Assembly (NCBI RefSeq): GCF_029846175.1
Contig: NZ_JARWAC010000043.1
Coordinates: 1-38,700 of the forward strand
DNA: 38,700 bases
DNA from: Sphaerisporangium sp. TRM90804
Lineage (GTDB): Bacteria; Actinomycetota; Actinomycetes; Streptosporangiales; Streptosporangiaceae
Direction of reading: 5' to 3'
Shown here: positions 24,370-34,284 of the stretch, in pieces
How the letters are laid out: each line of letters starts with the position of its first letter
Position numbering within the stretch: the first letter of the stretch is position 1
The notes under the pieces: model-generated
What the model was told of the DNA's origin: nothing
The model's input: the letters and a program-made list of their open reading frames with translations, nothing else
The model's database searches: none
Made by a program: the position numbers and the translations under genes

Positions 24370-26946
24370 ATGAGCGGGGAGCAGATCATCGCGACGGAGC
24401 CGATTCGTGGTCTGTCGTCGGCGGAGGCCGCCGCGCTCCTGGCGCGGGACGGGCCGAACCTGCTGCCGGAGAAGCCGCCTGTCCCGCTGTGGCGGCGGAT
24501 CACCGCCCAGCTTCGCGACCCGCTGATCCTGGTGCTGCTGGTCGCGGCGGCGCTGACCCTGGCCACGGGCGACTGGACCGACACCGCCGTGATCATGCTG
24601 GTGATCCTGGTCAACACCGCGGTCGGGGTGGGGCAGGAGATCCGCGCCGACCGTGCCATCACCGCCCTGTCCCAGCTCACCGCGCCCACGGCGCGCGTGG
24701 TGCGTGACGGGTCCCAAAGGCTGCTTCCGGCGGCCGACGTCGTCGTCGGGGATCTGCTGGTGCTGGCCGAGGGCGACATCGTTCCGGCGGACGCCCGGGT
24801 GGTGGAATCGGCGGCGCTGCTCGTCGACGAGTCGGCCCTGACGGGCGAGTCGGTGCCGGTGGACAAGAGCGCCGAGCAGACGGCGTCCGCGGGCACCGTC
24901 GTGGTGCGGGGACGCGGCCGGGCCGTGGTCACCGCCGTCGGGATCGCCAGCACGACCGGCCGCATAGCCTCCCTGATGGTCAAGGGCGCCGGTCTCACGC
25001 CGCTGCAACGGCGGCTGATGGACGTCGGCCGTCTGCTCGCCGGTGTCGCGGTGCTGCTGTGCGTGATCGTGCTGACGCTCGGGCTGGTCCGCGGTCAGCC
25101 GTTGGAGCTGATGATCCTGACCGCCATCAGCCTGGTGGTCGCGGCCGTGCCCGAGTCCCTGCCCGCGGTGGTGACCCTGAGCCTCGCGCTGGGAGCCCGC
25201 CGGATGGCGGCCCGCCATGCCCTGGTGCGCAGGCTGGCCGCGGTGGAGACGCTGGGCTCGGTGACCGTGCTCGCCACCGACAAGACCGGCACGCTGACCG
25301 AGGGCCGCATGGTCGTCCGGTCGATGTGGACGCCCACCGGCGAGGCGACGGCCACCGGCTCCGGATACGGCCCCGACGGCGAGATCGTCTTCGGCGGGAG
25401 TCCGGACGACCCGGGTCTCACCGGCCTGCTGACCGCGGCGCTGCTGTGCAACGACGCCAGGCTCGGGCGCGAGCCCGACGGCGCGTGGACGGCGCTGGGC
25501 GACCCCACCGAGGCGGCGCTGCTCGCCGCCGCCGCCAAGCTGGGCCTGGACCGCGCACAGGTGGACCAGCGGTTCCCCCGGGTCGCCGAGGTGCCCTTCG
25601 ACAGCGTGCGCAAGCGCATGACCACCGTGCACCGGTCGCCGGACGGCCACGCCCGGGTGATCTGCAAGGGCGCTCCGGAGGCGGTACTGCAGCCCGCCGT
25701 CCTGGCGGACGACGCCGCGCTGCTGGCCCGCGCGGTGGAGCGCGCCGACCGGCTCGCCCACGCCGGGTACCGCGTCCTGGCCGTCGCGAGCGCCGACCTG
25801 GACGCCGTGCCGGACGCCGTCCGAGAGGCGGGGCTGACGCTGCTCGGGCTGATCGCGATCCTCGATCCGCCGCGTCCCGCTGCCGCCGCCGCCATCGCCG
25901 CCTGCAAGCGGGCCGGGATCCGGCCGGTCCTGATCACCGGCGACCACCCGGGCACCGCCCGTGCCATCGCCGTCGAGCTGGGCGTCATCGACGCCGGCGA
26001 CCGGGTCGTCGACTGCCGCGACCCCGGCCGGGAGGAGGCCGGCGTCTACGCCCGGGCCACACCCGAGCAGAAGCTCGACCTCATCCAGGCCATGCGCGAC
26101 CGCGGCGACATCCTCGCGATGACCGGCGACGGCGTCAACGACGGCCCCGCGCTGCGACGCGCCGACATCGGCGTGGCGATGGGCGAGCGCGGCACCCAGG
26201 TGGCCCGCCAGGCCGCCGACCTCGTACTGGCCGACGACAACCTGGACACCGTGGTGGCGGCCGTCGAAGAGGGCCGCCGGGTGTACGCCAACATCCGCCG
26301 CTTCCTGGTGTACGGCCTGTCGGGCGGGGCGGCCGAGATCGCCGTCATGCTGCTGGGCCCGTTCGCCGGCCTGGCACTGCCGCTGCTGCCCGCGCAGATC
26401 CTGTGGATCAACCTGATCACCCACGGCCTGCCGGGGGTCGCCCTGGGCGGCGAGCCGTCCCTGCCCGGGGCGATGACCGGCCCACCCCGCTCCCCCACCC
26501 AGAGCATCCTGGGGGGCGGGCTGTGGCAGCGGGTGATCCGCATCAGCGTCGTGCTGACCGCCGTCACCCTGGGCGTCGCCGTCTGGGCCGCCCACACCGG
26601 ACGGCCGTGGCAGAGCATGGCGTTCTTCGCCCTGGGCGTCACCCAGCTCGGCGTGGCGATCGGATCGCGCACCCGGCCCGGCTCGACGGCCAACCCGATG
26701 CTGCTGCTCGCCGTCGCTGGCGCCTTCCTCCTCCAGCTCGCCGGAATCTACCTCCCGCCACTGCGCGAACTCCTCGGCACCGAGCCGCTGGCCCCGGGCG
26801 ACCTGCTCATCGTCACAGCCCTGTCCACGCTCGGCTACGCCGCCGTGCGCCTCGACCGCGTCCTGCACCCGTCCCCCCGCGCCCGGCACGACGCCGACCG
26901 GCACGACCAGCCGGACGGCCCCGGCGTCACCGGTCACCAGAGCTGA
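24370..26946 (+). CDS. P-type cation-transporting ATPase (P2A, CtpF-like)
   Basis: The protein has 858 residues. It begins with a cation-ATPase N-terminal domain ([20 protein letters not shown]). The actuator loop has LTGES, membrane helix 4 has [13 protein letters not shown], the phosphorylation site is DKTGTLTEG with Asp304, the nucleotide domain has CKGAPEAVL, and the hinge has [20 protein letters not shown]. Six C-terminal spans follow ([20 protein letters not shown]). PESLP rather than CPC excludes heavy-metal P1B pumps; the P2A type moves Ca2+ or a similar ion out of the cytoplasm. M. tuberculosis ctpF (Rv1997), a DosR-regulon gene, is the likely functional parallel. The ion is not certain. 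The ATG at 24370 is chosen; one at 24363 is out of frame. Confidence 0.92.
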   Translation: MSGEQIIATEPIRGLSSAEAAALLARDGPNLLPEKPPVPLWRRITAQLRDPLILVLLVAAALTLATGDWTDTAVIMLVILVNTAVGVGQEIRADRAITALSQLTAPTARVVRDGSQRLLPAADVVVGDLLVLAEGDIVPADARVVESAALLVDESALTGESVPVDKSAEQTASAGTVVVRGRGRAVVTAVGIASTTGRIASLMVKGAGLTPLQRRLMDVGRLLAGVAVLLCVIVLTLGLVRGQPLELMILTAISLVVAAVPESLPAVVTLSLALGARRMAARHALVRRLAAVETLGSVTVLATDKTGTLTEGRMVVRSMWTPTGEATATGSGYGPDGEIVFGGSPDDPGLTGLLTAALLCNDARLGREPDGAWTALGDPTEAALLAAAAKLGLDRAQVDQRFPRVAEVPFDSVRKRMTTVHRSPDGHARVICKGAPEAVLQPAVLADDAALLARAVERADRLAHAGYRVLAVASADLDAVPDAVREAGLTLLGLIAILDPPRPAAAAAIAACKRAGIRPVLITGDHPGTARAIAVELGVIDAGDRVVDCRDPGREEAGVYARATPEQKLDLIQAMRDRGDILAMTGDGVNDGPALRRADIGVAMGERGTQVARQAADLVLADDNLDTVVAAVEEGRRVYANIRRFLVYGLSGGAAEIAVMLLGPFAGLALPLLPAQILWINLITHGLPGVALGGEPSLPGAMTGPPRSPTQSILGGGLWQRVIRISVVLTAVTLGVAVWAAHTGRPWQSMAFFALGVTQLGVAIGSRTRPGSTANPMLLLAVAGAFLLQLAGIYLPPLRELLGTEPLAPGDLLIVTALSTLGYAAVRLDRVLHPSPRARHDADRHDQPDGPGVTGHQS

Positions 26947-27000
26947 CGCCGGAGATCCGTGCCGGGGCGTGCCAGAGGAGGGGACGCCGCCTGACTGCGG

Positions 27001-27076
27001 CGGCCGCGCGGCGAGGCGCACCGCCGCCGGCGAGACGGGGCGGGCGCCGACGGCCGAAGGCCTCGCCGCGCGGCCG
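27001..27076. terminator. 17-bp-arm inverted repeat between converging ATPase and GAPDH genes
   Basis: Perfect 17-nt arms (27001-27017, CGGCCGCGCGGCGAGGC, and 27060-27076) enclose a 42-nt GC-rich loop. It lies in the 143-bp gap between two converging stop codons and can act as a bidirectional terminator. Confidence 0.7.
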
Positions 27077-27089
27077 AGCTCGGATGTGG

Positions 27090-28103
27090 TCACTCGGGGC
27101 GAGTCCCGTCGCGCTCACCGGCGATCCTGGTGGCCGTCTCCACGAGGCGGCAGGCGTAACCCCACTCGTTGTCGTACCAGCCGAACACCTTCACCAGGTC
27201 TCCGTCGGCCTGGGTGAGCGGGGCGTCGAAGACGCACGACGAGGTGTCGCCGATGACGTCGCTGGACACCAGCGGAGCGGTGCTGTAGCGCAGGACGCCC
27301 GCCATGGGGCCGAGCGCCGCCTCGGCGAAGACCTGGTTGATCTCATCGGGGGTCGTCCGGCGCGCGAGGAGCGCCGACAGGTCGGTCAGCGAGCCGTCCA
27401 CGACCGGGACCCGCAGCGCGATGCCGTCCAGGCGCCCTTTCAGCTCCGGCAGCACCTCACCCACCATGCGTGCCGCGCCCGTGGTGGTCGGCACGATGTT
27501 CACCGCGGCCGACCGCGCCCGGCGCGGGTCCTTGTGCGGGCCGTCCAGCAGGCGCTGGTCGCCGGTGTAGGCGTGCACGGTGGTCATGAAGCCCTTGATC
27601 AGTCCGAAGTTGTCGTGGAGCACCTTGACCATCGGCGCGACGCAGTTGGTGGTGCACGAGGCCATCGAGACGACCTGGTGCGACACGGGGTCGTAGGCGG
27701 CGTCGTTGACGCCGGGGACGAGCGTGACGTCGACGTCCTTGCCGGGCGCGGAGATGAGAACCTTGCGCGCTCCCCGCTTGAGGTGCAGCTCGGCGTCGCT
27801 CCGGCTCCTGAACCTGCCGGTGGCCTCGACGACGAGGTCGACGCCGAACCCGGCCCAGTCGATGCCGGCCGGGTCGCGATGACCGGTCACCGGGATGCGG
27901 TGACCGTCCACGACGAGAGCCGACGCCGACACCGACACCGGGCGGTCGTAGACGCCGTAGGTGGAGTCGTGCTTGAGCAGATGGCCCAGCGTCTCCACGT
28001 CCGTCACGTCGTTGATCGCCACGATGTCCAGTCCCTGGGCGAGCCCTCGCCGCAGGACGGCCCTGCCGATCCGGCCGAACCCGTTGATACCGATCTTCAT
28101 CAT
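27090..28103 (-). CDS. gap: Glyceraldehyde-3-phosphate dehydrogenase (class I, NAD type)
   Basis: The protein has 337 residues from the first of two adjacent ATGs (28103 or 28100), both served by GGAGGAG. The N-terminal INGFGRIGR is the NAD fold, Asp32 in AINDVTD favours NAD over NADP, and the nucleophile is Cys150 in MASCTTNC. VPTTTGAA and WYDNEWGYACRL complete the family pattern. The usual Asn before Ala-Ser-Cys is Met, a small departure. It oxidises glyceraldehyde-3-phosphate to 1,3-bisphosphoglycerate with NADH formation. It is divergent from the pflB gene and far from any other glycolytic gene, so it looks like a condition-specific second GAPDH that feeds the fermentation pathway. Whether another gap gene exists in the genome cannot be seen. 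Confidence 0.93.
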   Translation of the reverse strand: MMKIGINGFGRIGRAVLRRGLAQGLDIVAINDVTDVETLGHLLKHDSTYGVYDRPVSVSASALVVDGHRIPVTGHRDPAGIDWAGFGVDLVVEATGRFRSRSDAELHLKRGARKVLISAPGKDVDVTLVPGVNDAAYDPVSHQVVSMASCTTNCVAPMVKVLHDNFGLIKGFMTTVHAYTGDQRLLDGPHKDPRRARSAAVNIVPTTTGAARMVGEVLPELKGRLDGIALRVPVVDGSLTDLSALLARRTTPDEINQVFAEAALGPMAGVLRYSTAPLVSSDVIGDTSSCVFDAPLTQADGDLVKVFGWYDNEWGYACRLVETATRIAGERDGTRPE

Positions 28104-28237
28104 GACTCCTCCAGATGTGGGCTCCCAGACGATCGTCCGGCGCGGCCGGCGCGCCGCCGTAGAGGCGAAGGACCGCATCGCGGGGGCCCGCGGCCCGTAC
28201 CCCCATCGGCGCGACCGGTCTGCGCGCCTGTCGCCGA

Positions 28238-28251
28238 AGGCCCTTCGTCCC
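28238..28251. promoter_or_regulatory. DevR/OsdR-like box AGGCCCTTCGTCCC (tandem site 1)
   Basis: It lies in the gap between gap and pflB. The right half GTCCC is perfect and the CCTTCG centre matches 24278. The first base departs from the dyad. Site 2 starts 22 bp further on. Confidence 0.5.
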
Positions 28252-28259
28252 GATGATCA

Positions 28260-28273
28260 GGGACTTCTGATCG
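28260..28273. promoter_or_regulatory. DevR/OsdR-like box GGGACTTCTGATCG (tandem site 2)
   Basis: The left half GGGACTT matches the mycobacterial consensus closely and the right half is poor. It lies 60 bp before pflB. The 22-bp offset from site 1 places both on the same DNA face, as in tandem DevR sites. Confidence 0.45.
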
Positions 28274-28333
28274 ATGAGTTCTGGGCGGCGGTGCGCGACA
28301 TTCGAAGCGAGACGCCGACATGAGGAGCATCCG

Positions 28334-30595
28334 ATGACTGTCACAGCGGACCGGACGCGGACGGCGGAACGTGCGGCCTGGCGCGGGTTCCAGGGGACGG
28401 CGTGGCGTACGACCGTCGACGTGCGCGCCTTCATCCAGGACAACTACGAGCCGTACGAGGGCGACGAGTCGTTCCTGACGGGCCCGACGCCCCGGACGCG
28501 GCTGGTGTGGGGCAAGCTCGCCGCGATGCTGCCCGAGGAGCGGCGCCGCGGCGTGTACGAGGTCGACGCGACGACGCCGTCGTCGATCACCGCGCACCGT
28601 CCGGGGTACATCGACCGGGACCACGAGCTGGTCGTGGGCCTGCAGACGGACGCGCCGCTGAAGCGGGCCATCATGCCCGCGGGCGGGCTGCGGATGGTGG
28701 AGAGCGGGCTGGCCGCGTACGGCCACACGCTCGACCCGCGGGTGCGGGAGGTCTTCACCCGGTACCGCAAGACCCACAACGACGGCGTGTTCGACGCGTA
28801 CACCCCGGAGATCCGCGCCGCGCGCCGCTCCGGGGTCATCACCGGCCTGCCCGACTCCTACGGCCGGGGCCGGATCATCGGTGACTATCGCCGGGTCCCG
28901 CTGTACGGCGTCGACCGGCTCATCCGGGCCAAGAAGGCCGAGCTGGCCGGCCTCGACGGAGCGTTCGCGACCGACGCGGTGATCCGCGACCGCGAGGAGC
29001 TGTCGGAACAGGTGCGCGCGCTGGGCGAGCTGGTGGAGATGGCCGCCTCCTACGGATGCGACGTCTCCCGGCCCGCCTCCACCGCGCACGAGGCGATCCA
29101 GTGGCTGTACCTGGCCTACCTGGCCGCGGTGAAGGAGCAGAACGGCGCGGCCATGTCGCTCGGCCGCACCTCGACCTTCCTGGACGTCTACTTCGCGCGC
29201 GACCTGGCCGAGGGCGTCGTCACCGAGGAGCGCGCGCAGGAGCTCGTCGACGACTTCGTCATCAAGCTGCGCGCCGTCCGCTTCCTGCGCACCCCGGAGT
29301 ACGACCAGCTCTTCTCCGGCGACCCGACCTGGGTCACCGAGTCGATCGGCGGCATGGGCGAGGACGGCCGCACCCTGGTCACCCGCACGAGCTTCCGCTA
29401 CCTGCAGACGCTGCGCAACCTCGGCCCGGCGCCGGAGCCGAACCTGACCGTGTTCTGGTCGCCGCGGCTTCCCGAGCCGTTCAAGCGGTTCTGCGCGCGC
29501 CTGTCGATCGAGACCAGCGCGATCCAGTACGAGAACGACGACCTTATGCGGCCCCGCTACGGCGAGGACACCGCGATCGCGTGCTGCGTGTCGGCCGCCC
29601 CGGTCGGCAGGCAGATGCAGTTCTTCGGCGCCCGGGTCAACCTGGCCAAGACGCTGCTGTACGCGATCAACGGCGGGCGCGACGAGATGACCGGCGAGCA
29701 GGTCGGGCCGGCGCACCCGCCCCTGACGGGCGAGTACCTCGACCACGAGGAGGTGGCCGCCGCGTTCGACCGGATGGTGGACTGGCTGGCCGCCACGTAC
29801 GTGAACGCGCTCAACGTCATCCACTACATGCACGACAAGTACGCCTACGAGCGCATCGAGATGGCGCTGCACGACTATCCCGTCAAACGGACGCTCGCGT
29901 GTGGCATCGCCGGGCTCTCGGTGGCCGCCGACAGTCTCTCGGCGATCAGGTACGCGCGGGTCAGGGTGATCCGCGACCAGAGCGGTCTGGCGGTCGACTA
30001 CGAGGTGGAGGGCGACTACCCCGCCTTCGGCAACAACGACGACCGTGCCGACGACATCGCCACCGGCCTGGTCCGCTCCTTCATGGCCAAGGTCCGCCGC
30101 CACCCCGCCTACCGGAACGCCGAGCACACCCAGTCGGTGCTGACCATCACCTCCAACGTCGTGTACGGCAAGCACACCGGCAACACTCCCGACGGGCGCC
30201 GCTCCGGCGAGCCGTTCGCCCCGGGAGCCAACCCGATGAACGGCCGCGACCGGCACGGCATGATCGCCTCCGCGCTGTCGGTGGCCAAGCTGCCCTACGA
30301 CGAGGCGCGGGACGGCATCTCCCTCACCAACACCGTCACGCCCGAAGGCCTCGGCCGCACCGAGGAGGACCGGGTGAGCAACCTGGTCGGCGTGCTGGAC
30401 GGCTACGCCGACGCGGGCGGGTTCCACATGAACGTCAACGTGCTGACGCGGGCCGTCCTGCTGGACGCGATGGAGCACCCGGACCGCTACCCGCAGCTCA
30501 CGATCCGGGTGTCGGGGTACGCGGTGAACTTCACCCGCCTCACCCGCGAGCAGCAGCGGGACGTCGTCCAGCGCACCTTCCACGGGTCGCTGTGA
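28334..30595 (+). CDS. pflB: Pyruvate formate-lyase (formate C-acetyltransferase)
   Basis: The protein has 753 residues, normal for PflB. The ATG at 28334 follows GAGGAG. The active-site cysteine pair is Cys417-Cys418 in [11 protein letters not shown], and the glycyl radical is Gly728 in [26 protein letters not shown] and [19 protein letters not shown] mark it as a true PFL rather than a diol dehydratase-type relative. It converts pyruvate and CoA to acetyl-CoA and formate, and only without oxygen, because O2 cleaves the radical protein. The activase gene overlaps its stop by four bases. PFL is unusual in aerobic mycelial actinomycetes. It is probably under the tandem boxes at 28238 and 28260. 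Confidence 0.96.
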   Translation: MTVTADRTRTAERAAWRGFQGTAWRTTVDVRAFIQDNYEPYEGDESFLTGPTPRTRLVWGKLAAMLPEERRRGVYEVDATTPSSITAHRPGYIDRDHELVVGLQTDAPLKRAIMPAGGLRMVESGLAAYGHTLDPRVREVFTRYRKTHNDGVFDAYTPEIRAARRSGVITGLPDSYGRGRIIGDYRRVPLYGVDRLIRAKKAELAGLDGAFATDAVIRDREELSEQVRALGELVEMAASYGCDVSRPASTAHEAIQWLYLAYLAAVKEQNGAAMSLGRTSTFLDVYFARDLAEGVVTEERAQELVDDFVIKLRAVRFLRTPEYDQLFSGDPTWVTESIGGMGEDGRTLVTRTSFRYLQTLRNLGPAPEPNLTVFWSPRLPEPFKRFCARLSIETSAIQYENDDLMRPRYGEDTAIACCVSAAPVGRQMQFFGARVNLAKTLLYAINGGRDEMTGEQVGPAHPPLTGEYLDHEEVAAAFDRMVDWLAATYVNALNVIHYMHDKYAYERIEMALHDYPVKRTLACGIAGLSVAADSLSAIRYARVRVIRDQSGLAVDYEVEGDYPAFGNNDDRADDIATGLVRSFMAKVRRHPAYRNAEHTQSVLTITSNVVYGKHTGNTPDGRRSGEPFAPGANPMNGRDRHGMIASALSVAKLPYDEARDGISLTNTVTPEGLGRTEEDRVSNLVGVLDGYADAGGFHMNVNVLTRAVLLDAMEHPDRYPQLTIRVSGYAVNFTRLTREQQRDVVQRTFHGSL

Positions 30596-31374
30596 CGACC
30601 GGGGAGACGGCGCTACCGAAGGGGCCGGGCGGCCACGGCCCGGCCCCTCCGGGCGGCGTCATCAGCTCCTGGGACGTCTCGGTGGGCGTCGACGGGCCGG
30701 GGACCAGGTTCGTGGTGTTCACCTGCGGCTGCCCGCTGCGCTGCCTGTACTGCCAGAACCCCGAGACCTGGCGGATGCGCGACGGCCGCCGGGTGACGGT
30801 GGAGGAGGTCATGGCGGAGGTGGAGAGGTACCGCCGGTTCATCACCGTCGCCGGCGGCGGCGTCACCGTCAGCGGTGGCGAGCCGCTGTTGCAGGAGCGC
30901 TTCACCGCCGAGCTGCTGCGCCGCTGCCACGACAGCGGCCTGCACACCGCGCTGGACACCTCCGGCTTCCTCGGCGACCGCGCGACCGACGCGATGCTCG
31001 CCGACACCGACCTGGTCCTGCTGGACGTCAAGTCCTCCGACCCGGCGGGCTACCGCCGGCTGACCGGCGGCGAGCTGGAGCCGACCCTGCGCTTCGCCCG
31101 TCGCCTGGCCGCGCTGGGCCGCCCGGTCTGGGTGCGTTTCGTGCTGGTCCCCGGCCTCACGGACGACCCGGCGAACGTGGACGGCATCGCCCGTCTCGTG
31201 GCCGGGCTCGGCAACGTGGAGCACGTCGACGTGCTGCCCTTCCACCGCATGGCGGCCGAGAAGTACCAGCGCCTCGGGCTGTCCTTCCCCCTGGCGAAGG
31301 TCACCCCGCCGGGACCGGAACTGCTCGACCGGGTCCGTTCACAGTTCCGCGCCCACGGGGTGACCACCGTCTGA
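30592..31374 (+). CDS. pflA: Pyruvate formate-lyase activating enzyme (radical SAM)
   Basis: The protein has 260 residues. The GTG at 30592 overlaps the pflB stop (GTGA), so the two are translationally coupled. The radical-SAM cluster motif is [14 protein letters not shown] (C-x3-C-x2-C), the SAM-binding GGE motif is [10 protein letters not shown], and DTSGFLG and [18 protein letters not shown] are typical of PFL activases. It uses S-adenosylmethionine and a reduced [4Fe-4S] cluster to place the radical on Gly728 of PflB. The electron donor (flavodoxin or ferredoxin) is not encoded here. About 25 residues precede the conserved [19 protein letters not shown] segment. Confidence 0.94.
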   Translation: MTTGETALPKGPGGHGPAPPGGVISSWDVSVGVDGPGTRFVVFTCGCPLRCLYCQNPETWRMRDGRRVTVEEVMAEVERYRRFITVAGGGVTVSGGEPLLQERFTAELLRRCHDSGLHTALDTSGFLGDRATDAMLADTDLVLLDVKSSDPAGYRRLTGGELEPTLRFARRLAALGRPVWVRFVLVPGLTDDPANVDGIARLVAGLGNVEHVDVLPFHRMAAEKYQRLGLSFPLAKVTPPGPELLDRVRSQFRAHGVTTV

Positions 31375-31397
31375 GCGTGCGCCGGGCGCCGGCACGC
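31375..31397 (+). terminator. Hairpin after pflA
   Basis: GCGTGC...CCGG and CCGGCACGC pair with a small bulge, directly after the pflA stop. It may separate the pfl unit from adhE. Confidence 0.45.
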
Positions 31398-31502
31398 CGA
31401 CGCGCCGCCCGGGAGCGTCCCGCGCGCATGAGGCGGAACGGCGGACACGCCGCCCGCCCCGGAGCCGCGATCGCGCGCTCCGGCCGGTCCGGTGTCCGAT
31501 TC

Positions 31503-31516
31503 GGGACCTGGGGCCC
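31503..31516. promoter_or_regulatory. DevR/OsdR-like box GGGACCTGGGGCCC
   Basis: A GGGNC-N4-GNCCC dyad preceded by TTC, as in the TTSGGGAC consensus, lies 114 bp before adhE in the 256-bp gap after pflA. It suggests that adhE-ppdK has its own promoter. Confidence 0.6.
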
Positions 31517-31630
31517 CGGCGAAGGTGCCCTTCGGGGGCGCGACCGGGGCCCAAGCGCTCCGGTGCGTGAGGCGGTCAGCCGAGATGCTGAAGGCGACCG
31601 CAGGACACGAGACACCCCGAGGTGATCCCC

Positions 31631-34255
31631 ATGGCCGAGCAGGCCGCCCGCATCCCGGCCCCCGTCGAGGAGATGATCGACTCTCTGGTCGGGAACGCCT
31701 TGAAGGCGCTGGAGGAGTACGCGGCGTTCGACCAGGACCAGATCGACCACATCGTCAAGAAGGCCTCCGTCGCCGCGCTGGACGAGCACGCCGCGCTGGC
31801 CGAGCTGGCCATGCGGGAGACCGGGCGCGGCGTGTTCGAGGACAAGGCGGTGAAGAACATCTTCGCCTGCGAGCACGTCACCAACGGCATGGCCGCGCTG
31901 AAGACCGTCGGCGTCGTCTCCCGCGACGACATCAGCGGCCTGGTCGAGATCGCCGAGCCGGTCGGGGTCGTCTGCGGCGTCACCCCGGTCACCAACCCGA
32001 CCTCCACCACGATCTTCAAGGCGCTGATCGCACTGAAGACCCGCAACCCCATCGTGTTCGCCTTCCATCCGGCCGCCCAGGAGTGCAGCGCCGCCGCCGC
32101 CAGGGTCGTCCGGGACGCGGCGATCGCGGCGGGGGCGCCGGAGCACTGCGTGCAGTGGATCGCCGAGCCGTCGCTCGACGCGACCGGCGCCCTGATGCGC
32201 CACGACGGCGTGTCGACGATCCTGGCCACCGGCGGCAACGGCATGGTGCGCGCGGCCTACTCGGCGGGCAAGCCCGCGCTGGGCGTGGGGGCGGGCAACG
32301 TGCCGGCGTACGTCGAGCGCACGGCCGATCTGCGCCGGGCCGTGAACGACGTCGTCCTGTCCAAGTCGTTCGACAACGGCATGATCTGCGCCTCCGAGCA
32401 GGCGGTGATCATCGACACGGCGGTGTACGACGCCGCGCTGGCCGAGTTCGCCACGCTGCACGCCTATCTGGCCACGGCGGACGACAAACGCAAGCTGGAG
32501 GAGCTGCTGTTCGGCACCGCCGCCGGCCGGTCGTGCGCCGAGACGAGGATCAACCCCGAGGTGGTCGGCCGGTCGGCGGCGTGGATCGCCGAACGCGCCG
32601 GGTTCACCGTGCCGGAGGGCACCTCGGTGATCCTCGCCGAGGTCGGCCAGGTCGGGCCCGCCGAGCCGCTGACCAGGGAGAAGCTGTGCCCGGTGCTGGC
32701 GGTGCTGCGCGCGGGCGGCACCGAGGAGGGCATCGTCCTGGCCGAGCGCATGGTGGAGTTCGGCGGCCTCGGCCACAGCGCGGCGATCCACACCGCCGAC
32801 GAGGAGCTCGCCGAGAGGTTCGGGCGGCGGGTGAAGGCGGTCAGGATCATCTGGAACGCCCCCGCCTCCCAGGGCGGCATCGGCGACGTCTACAACGCGT
32901 TCATCCCCTCGCTGACGCTGGGATGCGGCAGCTACGGCCGCAACTCGGTCTCCCACAACGTCTCGGCGGTCGACCTGCTCAACATCAAGCGGATCGGCCG
33001 GCGTACCAACAACCTGCAGTGGTTCAAGATCCCCGCGAAGATCTACTTCGAGCCGCACGCCATCCGCTACCTGACCGACATGCCGGGCCTGCACCGGGTG
33101 ACGATCGTCACCGACGCGACCATGACCCGGCTCGGCTACGTCGACCGCGTCCTCACCGTCCTCGGCCGGCGTCCCGAGCGGGTGGCGCTGCAGATCATCG
33201 ACGACGTGGAGCCGGAGCCGAGCGTCGCCACCGTCGACCGGGGCGCCGCGCTGATGCGCGCGTTCCGTCCCGACACGATCATCGCCCTTGGCGGCGGGTC
33301 GGCGATGGACGCGGCCAAGGTGATGTGGCTGCGCTACGAGCACCCCGAGGTCGTCTTCGCCGACATGCGGCAGAAGTTCTTCGACATCCGCAAGCGGGCC
33401 TTCAGGTTCCCGCCGCTGGGGGGCCTGGCACGCCTGGTCTGCGTGCCGACCACCTCGGGCACCGGCGCGGAGGTCACCCCGTTCGCGGTGATCACCGACA
33501 CCGCGACGGGCAAGAAGTACCCGCTGGCCGACTACGCGCTCACCCCGAGCGTCGCCATCGTCGACCCCGTCCTCGCGGCCGACCTGCCGCCGGTCGTCAC
33601 CGCCGACAGCGGATTCGACGCCCTCACGCACGCCATCGAGGCCTACGTGTCGGTCTACGCCAGCGACTTCACCGACGGCCTGGCCCTGCACGCGATCAAG
33701 CTGATCGCCGCGAACCTGGAGAGCGCGGTGCGGCGCGGCTCGGCCGACCCGCAGGCGCGCGAGCGCATGCACAACGCCGGCACCATCGCCGGGATGGCCT
33801 TCGGCAACGCCTTCCTCGGCATCGTCCACGCCATGTCCCACACGCTCGGCGCGACCTTCCACATCGCGCACGGCCGGACCAACGCGGTCCTGCTGCCGCA
33901 TGTGATCCGCTACAACGGCACGGTCCCCGCCAAGCTGACCGGCTGGCCCAAGTACGAGCACTACCGCGCGCCCGAACGCTTCCGGGAGATCGCCCAGAGC
34001 CTCGGCCTTCCCGCGGCCACCCCGGAACAGGGCGTGGAGTCCCTGGCCGCCGAGGTGGAGCGGCTGCGCGCGGCCGCCGGGATCGAACCGTCCTTCCAGG
34101 CCCTCGGCGTCGACGAGGAGCTGTTCATGGCCGCGCTCCCCCAGCAGGCGCGCAACGCCTACGAAGACCAGTGCGCGCCCGCCAACCCGCGCATGCCGAT
34201 GCTCGACGACATGCGGCGCCTGATGCGGGCGGCCTACCACGGCACGACCGGCTGA
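31631..34255 (+). CDS. adhE: Bifunctional acetaldehyde-CoA/alcohol dehydrogenase
   Basis: The protein has 874 residues, the standard AdhE length. The ATG at 31631 has GAGGT seven bases upstream; a GTG at 31622 is possible. The N-terminal half is the CoA-acylating aldehyde dehydrogenase, with PVTNPTSTTIFKALIALKTR and nucleophile Cys253 in NGMICASEQAV. The C-terminal half (from about 460) is an iron-dependent alcohol dehydrogenase with GGGSAMDAAKVMW, HAIEAYVSVYASDFTDGLAL (His667 an iron ligand) and VHAMSHTLGATFHIAHGR. It reduces acetyl-CoA to acetaldehyde and then ethanol, using two NADH. AdhE usually assembles into spirosome filaments. It is followed after 29 bp by ppdK. Confidence 0.95.
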   Translation: MAEQAARIPAPVEEMIDSLVGNALKALEEYAAFDQDQIDHIVKKASVAALDEHAALAELAMRETGRGVFEDKAVKNIFACEHVTNGMAALKTVGVVSRDDISGLVEIAEPVGVVCGVTPVTNPTSTTIFKALIALKTRNPIVFAFHPAAQECSAAAARVVRDAAIAAGAPEHCVQWIAEPSLDATGALMRHDGVSTILATGGNGMVRAAYSAGKPALGVGAGNVPAYVERTADLRRAVNDVVLSKSFDNGMICASEQAVIIDTAVYDAALAEFATLHAYLATADDKRKLEELLFGTAAGRSCAETRINPEVVGRSAAWIAERAGFTVPEGTSVILAEVGQVGPAEPLTREKLCPVLAVLRAGGTEEGIVLAERMVEFGGLGHSAAIHTADEELAERFGRRVKAVRIIWNAPASQGGIGDVYNAFIPSLTLGCGSYGRNSVSHNVSAVDLLNIKRIGRRTNNLQWFKIPAKIYFEPHAIRYLTDMPGLHRVTIVTDATMTRLGYVDRVLTVLGRRPERVALQIIDDVEPEPSVATVDRGAALMRAFRPDTIIALGGGSAMDAAKVMWLRYEHPEVVFADMRQKFFDIRKRAFRFPPLGGLARLVCVPTTSGTGAEVTPFAVITDTATGKKYPLADYALTPSVAIVDPVLAADLPPVVTADSGFDALTHAIEAYVSVYASDFTDGLALHAIKLIAANLESAVRRGSADPQARERMHNAGTIAGMAFGNAFLGIVHAMSHTLGATFHIAHGRTNAVLLPHVIRYNGTVPAKLTGWPKYEHYRAPERFREIAQSLGLPAATPEQGVESLAAEVERLRAAAGIEPSFQALGVDEELFMAALPQQARNAYEDQCAPANPRMPMLDDMRRLMRAAYHGTTG

Positions 34256-34284
34256 ACCCACCCCGACCACCGGAGGAGACGGCG

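Noticed and set aside
25059..28256. Very long rightward open frame of more than 1000 codons
   Set aside because: It is a GC-driven overlap frame across the P-type ATPase and the antisense of GAPDH. Its product is low-complexity Arg/Gly/Pro, and both real genes have intact catalytic motifs.
31492..34284. Long in-frame extension upstream of ppdK
   Set aside because: The extension is the shifted frame of adhE and is Arg-rich. PPDK starts naturally at the ATG at 34285 with a strong ribosome site.
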